Positions 6,660 to 13,955 of a stretch of DNA of 14,166 nt are shown here, one piece after another. Position numbers and translations under genes: made by a program. Position 1 is the stretch's first letter; the number at the start of each line of letters is the position of its first letter. The notes under the pieces are model-generated. The model had not been told where the DNA came from. It was given only the letters and a program-made list of their open reading frames with translations, and made no database searches. The stretch is from CAUSKK01 sp963533935 (GTDB lineage: Bacteria > Pseudomonadota > Gammaproteobacteria > Cardiobacteriales > Cardiobacteriaceae), in contig CAUSQL010000037.1 in assembly GCA_963533935.1 (NCBI GenBank), positions 1 to 14,166 on the forward strand, read 5' to 3'.

Positions 6660-6739
6660 TATACAAACAGACGGGCGCTCTCATTGTATGTATTTAGGGC
6701 TTTAAATACATACAGGGGAAGCGCCCGTCCGTCGGTAAT
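6660..6739. repeat. 80-bp composite inverted element (copies 9 and 10)
   Basis: Copy 9 (6660-6694, plus, core GGGCGCTC) and copy 10 (6705-6739, minus) flank the same 10-bp linker TAGGGCTTTA as at 6363-6372. Here the CAAACAGACGG-type end is on the left and the CCGACGG-type end (read as CCGTCGGTAAT) on the right, the reverse of the other three composites, although the linker keeps the same direction. Confidence 0.88.
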
Positions 6740-6746
6740 TACCCCA

Positions 6747-6781
6747 TTTACAGACAGCTAAAGCGCCCGTCCGTTTGTAAA
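6747..6781 (-). repeat. 35-bp dyad element, copy 11
   Basis: On the plus strand it reads TTTACAGACAGCTA, then AAGCGCCC (6761-6768), then GTCCGTTTGTAAA. It ends seven bases beyond the valS stop codon, so it lies immediately downstream of valS and seven bases from composite 9/10. Confidence 0.88.
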
Positions 6782-6788
6782 TTAAAGA

Positions 6789-9572
6789 CTAGAGCCGTGC
6801 GATTTTCTCCCGCTGCTGCTCCAGCGTCGCCAGCACCTGCTCGTCCTGGGCCAGGGTGTTCCGGTGTTGGCTAATCAGCGCCGCCGGCGCCTTGGCCATG
6901 AATTTTTCATTGGCCAGCTGGCCCTGCAGCTTGGCGATGTTCTGCCGGCGCTTCTCAATTTCCCGCGTCAGCCGCTCCAGCTCCGCCTGCTTGTCGATGA
7001 GGCCGGCCAGCGGCACTAGGAATTTCGCCCCATTCACCATAAAGGCCGCCGCCTCCGGCTCCGGCCCGTGCAGCAATTCCAGGCGTTCCAACTTGCCCAG
7101 GCTCAGCAGCGCCTGGCGCTGGCTGGCCAGTAGGGCGTCGTCGTGGAAATCCTTCAGCAGCAGGGTCAGCGGCTTACCCGGGCTAATGTTCATCTCGCCG
7201 CGCAGCTGGCGCAGGTTCAGCAACACCTGCTGTAGCCATTCCACCTGGGCCGTGGCCGCCTCGTCCCGGAAGTCGCCCACCGGGTAGGGGCTAACCATCA
7301 GGCTGTCGCCGTCGAGCTGTAAGGGTTCCCGCAGCTTCTGCCAGATTTCCTCGGTGATGAAGGGCATGAGCGGGTGGGCCAGCCGCAGGGTCTGCTCCAG
7401 CACGTCCAGCAGCGTGTGGCGGGTTAAAGCCTTGGCCGCGCCGTCCGGATTATTCTTAGAAAGTATGGGCTTGGTCAGCTCCAGGTACCAATCACAGTAC
7501 TCGTTCCAGATGAATTCGTAGAGGCGGGTGGCGGCGAAGTCAAAGCGGTAGGCGTCCAGGGCCGCGCGCACCTCGGCGATGGTGTGGCTCAGGCGGCTGT
7601 AAATCCAGCGGTCGTAGACGTTCTTTTGGGTAGCGGCGGCGGCCTGGATTTCCTGGCCGGCGGTCTGCAGCAGCACGAAGCGGGCGGCGTTCCACAATTT
7701 ATTGCAGAAATTGCGGTAGCCCTCCAGCCGCTGCAGGTCGAAAACCACGTCGCGGCCCTGGGTGGCCAGGGCGGCGAAGGTGAAGCGCAGGGCGTCGGTG
7801 CCGTGGGCCTTAATGCCGTCGGGGAATTCCCGCCGCGTCTGTTTTTCAATCTGCGGCGCCTTCTGCGGCTGCATCAGGCCGCTGGTGCGCTTCTTCACCA
7901 GACTTTCCAAATCAATGCCGTCGATGATGTCCAGCGGGTCGAGCACATTGCCCTTGGACTTGGACATTTTCTGGCCCTCGCTGTCGCGCACCAGGCCGTG
8001 CACGTAGACTTCGCGGAAGGGCACCTCTTGCATCACGTAGAGGCTCATGAGAATCATGCGGGCGACCCAGAAGAAGATGATGTCGAAGCCGGTAACCAGC
8101 ACGCTGGAGGGGTAATAGCGGGCTAAATCCAAGGTTTTTTCCGGCCAGCCCTGGGTGGCGAAGCACCACAGCGCCGAGGAAAACCAGGTGTCGAGCACGT
8201 CCTCGTCCTGGCGCAGGCCGTGATTTTCCGGCAGCTGGTACTTGGCGCGCAGGGCCGCCTCGTCTTCGGCCACGTAGATTTTGCCGCCATCGTCGTACCA
8301 GGCCGGCACCCGGTGGCCCCACCACAGCTGGCGGGAAATGCACCAGTCCTGGATATTTTCCAGCCACTGGAAGTAGGTGTTTTCCCAGTTCTTCGGCACG
8401 AACTTCACGGCGCCGGAACGCACCGCATTGATGGCCGGCCGGGTTAATTTTTCCTGGCCCCGTTCGCTGCTTAAATCCACGAACCACTGGTCGGTCAGAT
8501 AGGGCTCAATGACCGCACCGCTGCGGTCGCCGTAGGGCCGCTTCAGCGTGTGCGGTTCGATTTTTTCCAGCAGGCCGGCGCTGTCCAGGTCGGCGACGAT
8601 TTTCTCCCGCGCCACCCAGCGGTCCAGGCCCCGGTAGGCGGCGGGGGCGTTGTCGTTCATGGTGGCGTCCGGGTTCATCAGATTAATCACCTCCATGACG
8701 TGGCGCTGGCCGACGGCGTAGTCGTTGAAGTCGTGGGCCGGGGTAATTTTCACGCAGCCGGTGCCGAAGTCCATTTCCACATAGTCGTCGGCGATGATGG
8801 GAATGGTGCGCTCGGTCAGCGGCACGTGCACCATTTTGCCGAGCAGATGGCGGTAGCGCTCATCGCTCGGGTGCACGGCCAGGGCGCCGTCGGCAAGTAT
8901 GGTTTCCGGCCGTGTGGTGGCAATGTGCATGAACTGGCCGTCCAGCCCCTGGCCGGCGACGAAGGGGTAACGCACGTGGTACATGAAGCCGCTTTCCTCC
9001 CGGTTCTCCACCTCCAAATCGGAAATGGCGGTCTTCAGCACCGGGTCCCCGTTCACCAGCCGCTGGCCGCGGTAGATGAGCCCGTCCTCGTAGAGCTGCA
9101 CAAAGAGCTTGCGCACCGCCGCCGACATGCCCGGGTCCATGGTGAAGCGTTCCCGGCTCCAGTCCACCGACGCGCCGAGCCGCCGCAGCTGGCCCATGAT
9201 GTGCCCGCCGCTCTCCTCCTTCCACCGCCAGACCCGTTCGAGGAATTGCTCCCGGCCCAGGTCGTGGCGGCTTTCACCCTTGGCATTCAGCTGCCGTTCC
9301 ACCACCATCTGCGTGGCGATGCCGGCGTGGTCGCTGCCCACCTGCCAGAGGGTGTCGTCGCCGAGCATGCGGTGATAGCGGATTAGGGTGTCCATGAGCG
9401 TGTCCTGGAAGGCGTGGCCCATGTGCAGGGTGCCGGTAACGTTGGGCGGGGGAATCATGATGCTGTAGCTGGGGCCGGCGCCGCGGGGCTGGAAGTAGTT
9501 GTGCTCCTGCCAGAGCTGGTAGCAGTGCCCTTCGATGGCCTGGGGGTCGTAGTGGGGGGAGAGTTCGCTCAT
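6789..9572 (-). CDS. valS: Valyl-tRNA synthetase
   Basis: Class I aminoacyl-tRNA synthetase that charges tRNA-Val with valine and hydrolyses mischarged threonine in its editing domain; cytoplasmic. The 927-residue protein has the HIGH-type motif in PPPNVTGTLHMGH (HMGH at residues 50-53) and the KMSKS loop at 535-539 in GQKMSKSKGNVLDP. The CP1 editing region, including TTRPETILADGALAVHP, lies between them. The segment KRTSGLMQPQ ... GIKAHGTDALRF is characteristic of proteobacterial ValS, and an anticodon-binding helical domain follows. A C-terminal coiled-coil arm (about 860-927) completes the protein. E. coli ValS is 951 residues. AGGA six bases before the ATG supports the start. It converges on sulP and is divergent from the zinc-ribbon gene. 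Confidence 0.98.
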   Translation of the reverse strand: MSELSPHYDPQAIEGHCYQLWQEHNYFQPRGAGPSYSIMIPPPNVTGTLHMGHAFQDTLMDTLIRYHRMLGDDTLWQVGSDHAGIATQMVVERQLNAKGESRHDLGREQFLERVWRWKEESGGHIMGQLRRLGASVDWSRERFTMDPGMSAAVRKLFVQLYEDGLIYRGQRLVNGDPVLKTAISDLEVENREESGFMYHVRYPFVAGQGLDGQFMHIATTRPETILADGALAVHPSDERYRHLLGKMVHVPLTERTIPIIADDYVEMDFGTGCVKITPAHDFNDYAVGQRHVMEVINLMNPDATMNDNAPAAYRGLDRWVAREKIVADLDSAGLLEKIEPHTLKRPYGDRSGAVIEPYLTDQWFVDLSSERGQEKLTRPAINAVRSGAVKFVPKNWENTYFQWLENIQDWCISRQLWWGHRVPAWYDDGGKIYVAEDEAALRAKYQLPENHGLRQDEDVLDTWFSSALWCFATQGWPEKTLDLARYYPSSVLVTGFDIIFFWVARMILMSLYVMQEVPFREVYVHGLVRDSEGQKMSKSKGNVLDPLDIIDGIDLESLVKKRTSGLMQPQKAPQIEKQTRREFPDGIKAHGTDALRFTFAALATQGRDVVFDLQRLEGYRNFCNKLWNAARFVLLQTAGQEIQAAAATQKNVYDRWIYSRLSHTIAEVRAALDAYRFDFAATRLYEFIWNEYCDWYLELTKPILSKNNPDGAAKALTRHTLLDVLEQTLRLAHPLMPFITEEIWQKLREPLQLDGDSLMVSPYPVGDFRDEAATAQVEWLQQVLLNLRQLRGEMNISPGKPLTLLLKDFHDDALLASQRQALLSLGKLERLELLHGPEPEAAAFMVNGAKFLVPLAGLIDKQAELERLTREIEKRRQNIAKLQGQLANEKFMAKAPAALISQHRNTLAQDEQVLATLEQQREKIARL

Positions 9573-9633
9573 GGGAAATCCTGGTAAAAGGGCAAAATTC
9601 TAGCAGTGGATTTGCCGCCATGTGGTCGCCATA

Positions 9634-9668
9634 AAAACATACAGGGGAAGCGCCCGACTGTATGTTAT
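9634..9668 (-). repeat. 35-bp dyad element, copy 12
   Basis: Arms AACATACAG (9636-9644) and CTGTATGTT (9658-9666) pair perfectly over nine bases around AAGCGCCC (9648-9655), although the arm sequence differs from the TTTACAAAC type. It lies between divergent valS and the zinc-ribbon gene, 61 bp upstream of the valS start codon. Confidence 0.85.
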
Positions 9669-9696
9669 TTACCTTTTAACCGCCCGCCGATTAGAA

Positions 9697-9720
9697 TTGC
9701 CGCCGGGCGCCCGTTGGCAA
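9697..9720. promoter_or_regulatory. GC-rich dyad upstream of the zinc-ribbon gene
   Basis: TTGCC (9697-9701) and GGCAA (9716-9720) flank the perfect palindrome CGGGCGCCCG (9704-9713). It is followed by an AT-rich stretch before the ribosome binding site of the zinc-ribbon gene. It could be an operator or a remnant of the repeat family core. There is no direct evidence for either. Confidence 0.3.
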
Positions 9721-9784
9721 GCTTATTGAATTATTACCAGTGCTTTTACACAGGCAAACTCAAGAAATCATCTGGAGAATTAAT

Positions 9785-10114
9785 ATGAGTGATTTAAAAG
9801 AAGCGGCAGAAAATGTGAAATGCCCCCACTGTGGCGCGAACGTTTATCTGAATTTCCTGACCCATAAAAATCATCTGGTGCCCAGCCACCGCTGCCCCAA
9901 GTGCGGCGAAGCCTACAAGGTGGCGATGGATTTGCAATTCGTCGTGGCCACGGCGGCGACGGTGATTCTGCTGGTGGCGATGATTCTGACCTTCAGCGGC
10001 GGCTTCTTTAAGCTGCTGGCCATCGTGGTTAGCCTGGGTCTGCTGGTCGCCGCGCACTATTTGGCTTTCCTCTTCGGGGGCTTCCGTTTCGTGGTGGATA
10101 ACCACGCCGCCTAG
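9785..10114 (+). CDS. Small zinc-ribbon protein with two transmembrane helices
   Basis: A 109-residue protein with an N-terminal cytoplasmic-looking zinc ribbon, CPHCG at residues 13-17 and CPKCG at 37-41, giving four cysteine ligands (13, 16, 37, 40). Two hydrophobic segments follow, about 52-71 and 74-99, with a short tail. The arrangement resembles small hypothetical proteins with a treble-clef or zinc-ribbon head on a membrane hairpin; I do not recognise a named family or function. GGAG (9774-9777) precedes the ATG by seven bases, and the more upstream in-frame start at 9740 has no ribosome binding site. It stands alone, is divergent from valS, and ends at a clear terminator. Confidence 0.82.
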   Translation: MSDLKEAAENVKCPHCGANVYLNFLTHKNHLVPSHRCPKCGEAYKVAMDLQFVVATAATVILLVAMILTFSGGFFKLLAIVVSLGLLVAAHYLAFLFGGFRFVVDNHAA

Positions 10115-10143
10115 TTGGCGGCGGTCTCGCTAAGGCCGCCAAC
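10114..10143 (+). other. Hairpin overlapping the stop codon of the zinc-ribbon gene
   Basis: GTTGGCGGC (10114-10122) and GCCGCCAAC (10135-10143) form a 9-bp perfect stem with a 12-base loop. It has no T-tract of its own but lies just before the terminator hairpin and may shield the mRNA end. Confidence 0.55.
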
Positions 10144-10150
10144 GGGCACT

Positions 10151-10173
10151 AGCCGCCTGCGGGCGGCTTTTTT
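10151..10173 (+). terminator. Rho-independent terminator of the zinc-ribbon gene
   Basis: AGCCGCC/GGCGGCT forms a 7-bp stem with loop TGCG (10151-10168) and runs into six T at 10168-10173. It lies 36 bp beyond the stop codon. Confidence 0.9.
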
Positions 10174-10181
10174 GTGGCGAA

Positions 10182-10216
10182 AAAACATACGGTATAAGCG
10201 CCCGGTTGTATGTTTA
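10182..10216 (-). repeat. 35-bp dyad element, copy 13
   Basis: Reads AAAACATACGGTAT, then AAGCGCCC (10196-10203), then GGTTGTATGTTTA on the plus strand. Arms AAACATAC and GTATGTTT pair. It begins nine bases after the terminator T-tract. Confidence 0.85.
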
Positions 10217-10222
10217 CGCCCA

Positions 10223-10334
10223 TTTACCGACGTACGGGCGCTTTATATGTATGTATTTAGGGCTTTAAATACATACAGGGAAAGCCGAAGGCCTGAGCTC
10301 CGAAGGAGCGAAGAACCGCCCGTCCGTTTGTAAA
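10223..10334. repeat. 80-bp composite inverted element interrupted by 32 bp (copies 14 and 15)
   Basis: Copy 14 (10223-10257, plus) is followed by the shared 10-bp linker TAGGGCTTTA and by minus-strand copy 15, which starts at 10268. Copy 15 reads AATACATACAGGGA and AAGC up to 10285. It is then broken by 32 bp and resumes with GCCCGTCCGTTTGTAAA at 10318-10334. Removing the 32 bp restores AAGCGCCC exactly and gives a full 80-bp composite. Confidence 0.87.
10286..10317. mobile_element. 32-bp hairpin module splitting a repeat core
   Basis: The module contains GCC-GAA-GGC and GCTCC-GAA-GGAGC mini-hairpins, with TGAG between them, and ends CGAAGAACC. It interrupts AAGC|GCCC of element copy 15. 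The framework CTGAG-hairpin-CGAAGAACC also occurs at 6475-6498 with a different stem (GACC-GTCA-GGTC). Calling it mobile is inference from its clean placement inside another repeat; no transposase or target duplication is visible. Confidence 0.5.
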
Positions 10335-10335
10335 T

Positions 10336-10372
10336 AACGGGGTAGTGGATAAAGAACCGCCCCGCCCCCGTT
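10336..10372. other. Inverted repeat at the 3' end of the membrane-protein gene
   Basis: AACGGGG (10336-10342) and CCCCGTT (10366-10372) are perfect complements, the second overlapping the stop codon of the membrane-protein gene. There is no T-tract on either strand. The intervening AAAGAACCGCC resembles the end of the 32-bp hairpin modules. Confidence 0.4.
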
Positions 10373-11510
10373 AGTCCTCGGAAATTACCTCCTCATCGCC
10401 GGTCGCCGGCGCCTCCGCCCCGTCGCTGGGGGCAATGAATTTCTTCTCCAGTATGGCCGCCAGCTGGTAAGTACCGAGCCGGTAGCCCTTACGTTCGTCC
10501 CACAGCAGCTGCAATTTCTGGAATAGGAACATGCGCGAGCCGATGGCCTGGGCCAGCAGCTTCTCCCGCAGCGCCTCCTGCTGGGCCGCATCCAGCGGCT
10601 GGTCCGGCACCACCCCCTCCCGGTAGAGAATCAGCGTCAGGTTCGCCTCGATGAATTCCCGCTCCCCCTGGCCCTGGGGCTGGAAAATCAGCTCGTAGTT
10701 ACTGCTCAGCCGCATGGTGAAGGGCTTCGCCAGCCCATTGAAGACGAAGCTGCTGCGGCGCATTTCATCGTCCAGGTGTTCCAGATTAAAGAACAGCGGG
10801 CTAACGAAGATGGCCAGGGCCAGCAGCAGGAAGATGGTCCGGTAGGAAATGAAGTATTTAAAGAGCAGCAGGCCGTTAATCAGCAGCGCCAGGCCGTAGA
10901 ACAGGAGAATGAACTGTTGCAGCTCGCTGAGGGCCAGGCCCTGGTCGTAGTAATTGCCGTAGTCGAAGCCGATGAGCAGCAGCGGGTAGATGGCCAGAAA
11001 GTTAAAGAGGCGGAAGAAGCGGCCGCCGGCCAGCTGGCCGAGGAAGCCCAGGTAGACGTAGGCCAGCAGGTAGATGTGCTTCTGGTTAAAGAGTTCGCGG
11101 GCGAAGCTCAATTTAATCACCGGCGACAACAGCACCAGCAGCGACGCGGCCACCAGGCCGTAGTTCAAGGCCTCCCACACCAGGTCGGTGATTTTATCGG
11201 CCAGGGACCGCTTGCCCACCGCCATAAAGTGGCTGGCCAGCATTAGCCCGGCGGCGATTAGCACAAATAGATTCAGCTGCCGGCCGTCCCAGAGCAGGTC
11301 GCCGACCATTAGGGGCAGGAGCATGGCAAAGGTGCGCCGCAGCTGCTGCACGAAGTCCTGGCGCTTGGCGCTGCCGGTCAAGGCCAGGGCAAGGAACAGG
11401 CCGCCGAGGGCGAGGAAGTAATAGCGCAGGTGCAGTAGAGCTAGGGATTTCAGGCCGTAGAAGAAGCCGAAGGCCAGCAGGTAGGCGCGCAGGTCAAAGG
11501 ATTTACTCAT
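10371..11510 (-). CDS. Polytopic membrane protein of unknown function
   Basis: A 379-residue protein that I do not recognise. About eight or nine hydrophobic segments lie in the first 245 residues, for example 10-27, 30-46, 78-97, 117-134, 146-162, 168-184, 198-219 and 225-242. Positively charged short loops such as GSAKRQDFVQQLRRT sit between some of them. A hydrophilic tail of about 130 residues follows with predicted helical, Ala/Leu/Glu-rich sequence and an acidic end (TGDEEVISED). There is no signature of a transporter, protease or glycosyltransferase catalytic motif. I choose the ATG at 11510 as the start, since the longer frame would run into dapF; its ribosome binding site is weak. 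It is divergent from dapF with only 34 bp between the start codons. Confidence 0.75.
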   Translation of the reverse strand: MSKSFDLRAYLLAFGFFYGLKSLALLHLRYYFLALGGLFLALALTGSAKRQDFVQQLRRTFAMLLPLMVGDLLWDGRQLNLFVLIAAGLMLASHFMAVGKRSLADKITDLVWEALNYGLVAASLLVLLSPVIKLSFARELFNQKHIYLLAYVYLGFLGQLAGGRFFRLFNFLAIYPLLLIGFDYGNYYDQGLALSELQQFILLFYGLALLINGLLLFKYFISYRTIFLLLALAIFVSPLFFNLEHLDDEMRRSSFVFNGLAKPFTMRLSSNYELIFQPQGQGEREFIEANLTLILYREGVVPDQPLDAAQQEALREKLLAQAIGSRMFLFQKLQLLWDERKGYRLGTYQLAAILEKKFIAPSDGAEAPATGDEEVISED

Positions 11511-11512
11511 GG

Positions 11513-11522
11513 TTCTATAGAA
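11513..11522. promoter_or_regulatory. 10-bp palindrome in the 34-bp divergent gap
   Basis: TTCTATAGAA is a perfect palindrome midway between the two divergent start codons. The gap is too short to hold two full promoters, so at least one promoter must lie inside a neighbouring gene. The palindrome could offer a TATAGA-like -10 on either strand, but this is speculative. Confidence 0.25.
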
Positions 11523-11544
11523 TGGAAGTTTTGCAGGATTATCA

Positions 11545-12339
11545 ATGGAATTCACGAAAATGCACGGCCTGGCCAACGACTTCATCGTCCTCGATTGCCG
11601 CCGGGAACCCTTTAACTGGAGCCGCCAGCAAATTCAAGCCCTGGCCGACCGGCACCGCGGCATCGGCTTCGACCAGCTGCTGATTGTGGAAGCGGCCAGC
11701 GGCCCCGACCACGATTTCACTTATCGCATCTTCAACGGCGACGGCGGCGAGGTGGAGCACTGCGGCAACGGCGCGCGCTGCTTCGCTAAGTATTTGCAGG
11801 ATAACAAAATTTTCGATTTCGTCCGGCCGGTGCGGGTGCGGGTGAAGCGCGGCCTCATTCACATTGACTACGCGGGCAGCGACGCGGCGGGCCAGCAGCT
11901 CTACCGGGTGGACATGGGCGAGCCGCGGCTGTTGCCGGATTTAACGCTGCACGGCCAGCGCTTCGGCCAGGTGGACATGGGCAACCCCCACGCGGTCTGT
12001 GTGGTGCCCAGCGTGGCTGAGGCGCCGGTGAGCCGGCTGGGGCCGCAGCTGCAGGCGGACCGGGCGCACTTTCCCGCCAGCGTCAATGTGGGCTTTATGG
12101 AAATAGTGAGTCGGGACGCGGTGAAACTGCGGGTCTACGAGCGCGGCGCCGGCGAAACCCAGGCCTGCGGCACCGGCGCCTGCGCGGCGGTGGCCTGCGG
12201 CATCAACTGGGGACTGTTAAATGGGAAAGTGGCGGTGCAGCTGGCCGGCGGGGAGCTGACCATCGACTGGACGAATCCGGCGAATCTGACCCTGACCGGG
12301 CCCGCCGTGGCCGTCTTTCGGGGCTCTTTGCTATACTGA
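11545..12339 (+). CDS. dapF: Diaminopimelate epimerase
   Basis: Converts LL-diaminopimelate to the meso form for lysine and peptidoglycan synthesis, using two cysteines and no cofactor; cytoplasmic. The 264-residue protein starts MEFTKMHGLANDFIVLD, the family N-terminus. It has the first catalytic cysteine, Cys73, in EHCGNGARCF and the second, Cys208, in ERGAGETQACGTGACA. Two similar half-domains are implied. E. coli DapF has 274 residues with Cys73 and Cys217. AGGA (11535-11538) is six bases upstream of the ATG. Both catalytic cysteines and the surrounding motifs are intact. The gene is followed 78 bp later by deoA on the same strand, which may or may not be co-transcribed. Confidence 0.97.
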   Translation: MEFTKMHGLANDFIVLDCRREPFNWSRQQIQALADRHRGIGFDQLLIVEAASGPDHDFTYRIFNGDGGEVEHCGNGARCFAKYLQDNKIFDFVRPVRVRVKRGLIHIDYAGSDAAGQQLYRVDMGEPRLLPDLTLHGQRFGQVDMGNPHAVCVVPSVAEAPVSRLGPQLQADRAHFPASVNVGFMEIVSRDAVKLRVYERGAGETQACGTGACAAVACGINWGLLNGKVAVQLAGGELTIDWTNPANLTLTGPAVAVFRGSLLY

Positions 12340-12417
12340 GGGCTTCTTTTGTAACGTGAAAATTCATGGAAAAACCATCTCCCCTAACCCGGGGCGCAAA
12401 TTTTTAAGGAAGTGAAC
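12340..12417 (+). other. dapF-deoA intergenic gap with small hairpins
   Basis: Two small dyads are visible: ATGG-AAAAA-CCAT (about 12366-12378) and CCCC-TAACCC-GGGG (about 12381-12394). The second is followed by CGCAAATTTTT, so it could be a weak terminator for dapF or a deoA leader structure. The AAGGA at 12406-12410 belongs to deoA. No 35-bp element is present here. Confidence 0.3.
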
Positions 12418-13743
12418 ATGTCATTGCTACCACAGGAAATTATTAAAAAAAAGCGCGACGGTCAAAGTCTCACCCGGGAGGAAATTCAACATTTCGTCCA
12501 GGGCGTAAGCCACGACAGCATTAGCGATGGTCAAATTGCGGCGCTGGCCATGGCCATATTCTTCAACGATATGAATTTGGACGAGCGCACCGCCCTAACC
12601 CTGGCCATGGCCAATTCCGGCGCGCGGCTGGACTGGAAGGGCATTCTCGACGGCGCCCCCATCGTGGATAAGCATTCCACCGGCGGCGTCGGCGATTTGG
12701 TATCGCTGGTGCTGGCACCGCTGCTGGCCGCCTGCGGTGCCTACGTGCCCATGATTGCCGGCCGCGGCCTCGGCCACACCGGCGGCACCCTGGACAAATT
12801 GGAGTCCATTCCCGGCTTTAAGATTTTCCCCGAGGTGGACGAACTCAAGCACATGGTGAAGAACGTGGGCTGCGCCATCATTGGCCAAACCGCCAACTTC
12901 GCCCCTGCGGACCGGCGCATTTACGCCATTCGCGACGTTACCGCCACCATGGACAGCATTCCTCTCATCGCTTCTTCCATACTTTCCAAGAAGCTGGCGG
13001 AGGGCCTGACCAGCCTCATCGTGGACGTGAAGGTGGGCAGCGGCGCTTTCATGGAAAACCTGGCCCGGGCCAAGGTGTTGGCCACTGCCATCGTCGCCAT
13101 TGCCAACCAGGCCCAGTGCCCCACCAGCACCCTGCTGACGGACATGAGCCAGGTGCTGGCCTCCAGCGCCGGCAACGCCTTGGAAGTGGCCGAGGCGGTG
13201 AAATTCCTGCGCGGCGAGAAGGTGAATGGGCGGCTAACCGAAGTCATCTACGCCCTCGGTGCCGAGGTGCTGGTCAATGCGAACCTGGCTGACAACCGGG
13301 ACAGCGCCCGCCAGAAGCTGCGGGAAGCGGTGGACAGCGGCAAGGCGCGGGAACGCTTCGACCACATGGTCATTGCCCAGGGCGGCCCGGATAATTTCTG
13401 CGGTACCTACAAGCTGCATCTGCGCCGCGCCTCGGTGGTTAAGCCGCTGTTCAGCGACCGGGAGGGCATAATTCAGAGCATGGACACCCGGGCCATTGGC
13501 CAGGCGGTGGTGCGGCTGGGCGGCGGCCGCCGCAACCGGGAGGACGAGATTAATCACGCGGTGGGCTTCAACCACATTCAGCCGGTAGGCGCCTATGTGG
13601 ATAAGGACACGCCGCTGGTTACCATTCATGCGGAATCGGAAGATGAGTGGCAGCGGGCGGCGCAGGACTATCTGCAGTCCATCAGCCTGGGCGAGGATAC
13701 CCCGCCGGACCAGCCGGTCATTCTGGATTCGGTGCATTCCTAG
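12418..13743 (+). CDS. deoA: Thymidine phosphorylase
   Basis: Cleaves thymidine (and deoxyuridine) with phosphate to the free base and 2-deoxyribose-1-phosphate in pyrimidine salvage; cytoplasmic dimer. The 441-residue protein opens with LPQEIIKKKRDG. It carries the phosphate-binding KHSTGGVGD at residues 85-93 and the family signature AGRGLGHTGGTLDKLESIPG at about 114-133. The substrate-contacting residues Arg172, Ser187 and Lys191 sit in IRDVTATMDSIPLIASSILSKKLAEG and match E. coli Arg171, Ser186 and Lys190. E. coli DeoA has 440 residues. The ATG at 12418 is chosen over the GTG at 12412 because AAGGA ends at 12410, too close to the GTG. It is not flanked by other deo genes here. An inverted element pair begins three bases after the stop. 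Confidence 0.97.
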   Translation: MSLLPQEIIKKKRDGQSLTREEIQHFVQGVSHDSISDGQIAALAMAIFFNDMNLDERTALTLAMANSGARLDWKGILDGAPIVDKHSTGGVGDLVSLVLAPLLAACGAYVPMIAGRGLGHTGGTLDKLESIPGFKIFPEVDELKHMVKNVGCAIIGQTANFAPADRRIYAIRDVTATMDSIPLIASSILSKKLAEGLTSLIVDVKVGSGAFMENLARAKVLATAIVAIANQAQCPTSTLLTDMSQVLASSAGNALEVAEAVKFLRGEKVNGRLTEVIYALGAEVLVNANLADNRDSARQKLREAVDSGKARERFDHMVIAQGGPDNFCGTYKLHLRRASVVKPLFSDREGIIQSMDTRAIGQAVVRLGGGRRNREDEINHAVGFNHIQPVGAYVDKDTPLVTIHAESEDEWQRAAQDYLQSISLGEDTPPDQPVILDSVHS

Positions 13744-13746
13744 TAA

Positions 13747-13821
13747 AAAACCTACCGGGGGGCGCTTCTACCGTTTGTAAAGGTTATTTACAGACAGTAG
13801 AAGCGCCCCTCTGTTTGTAAA
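13747..13821. repeat. Inverted pair of 35-bp elements (copies 16 and 17)
   Basis: Copy 16 (13747-13781, plus) and copy 17 (13787-13821, minus) are separated by 5 bp, GGTTA. GGGCGCTTCTAC and its complement are shared by both arms. It lies three bases beyond the deoA stop and has no T-tract, so it may itself end or protect the deoA transcript. Spacer and arm type differ from the 35-10-35 composites. Confidence 0.87.
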
Positions 13822-13859
13822 CTGGCTGACCCGTATCAATTTATAAGGCCCATGATTAA

Positions 13860-13939
13860 TTTACCGACGGAGGGGCGCTTATGATGTATGTAATTAACGC
13901 TCTAAATACATACATCATAAGCGCCCCTCCGTTTGTAAA
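13860..13939. repeat. 80-bp composite inverted element (copies 18 and 19)
   Basis: Copy 18 (13860-13894, plus) and copy 19 (13905-13939, minus) flank a 10-bp linker TAACGCTCTA, the same length as but different in sequence from the linker of the other three composites. GAGGGGCGCTTATGATGTATGTA and its complement are present in the arms. The left end is the ACCGACGG type and the right end the CAAACGG type. Confidence 0.9.
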
Positions 13940-13955
13940 GCTCCATTTCAAGCCA

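Noticed and set aside
8550..9386. 278-residue open frame on the plus strand opposite valS
   Set aside because: It lies wholly antisense to conserved valS sequence, has no ribosome binding site, and is His/Val/Gly-rich as expected from the complement of GC-rich codons.
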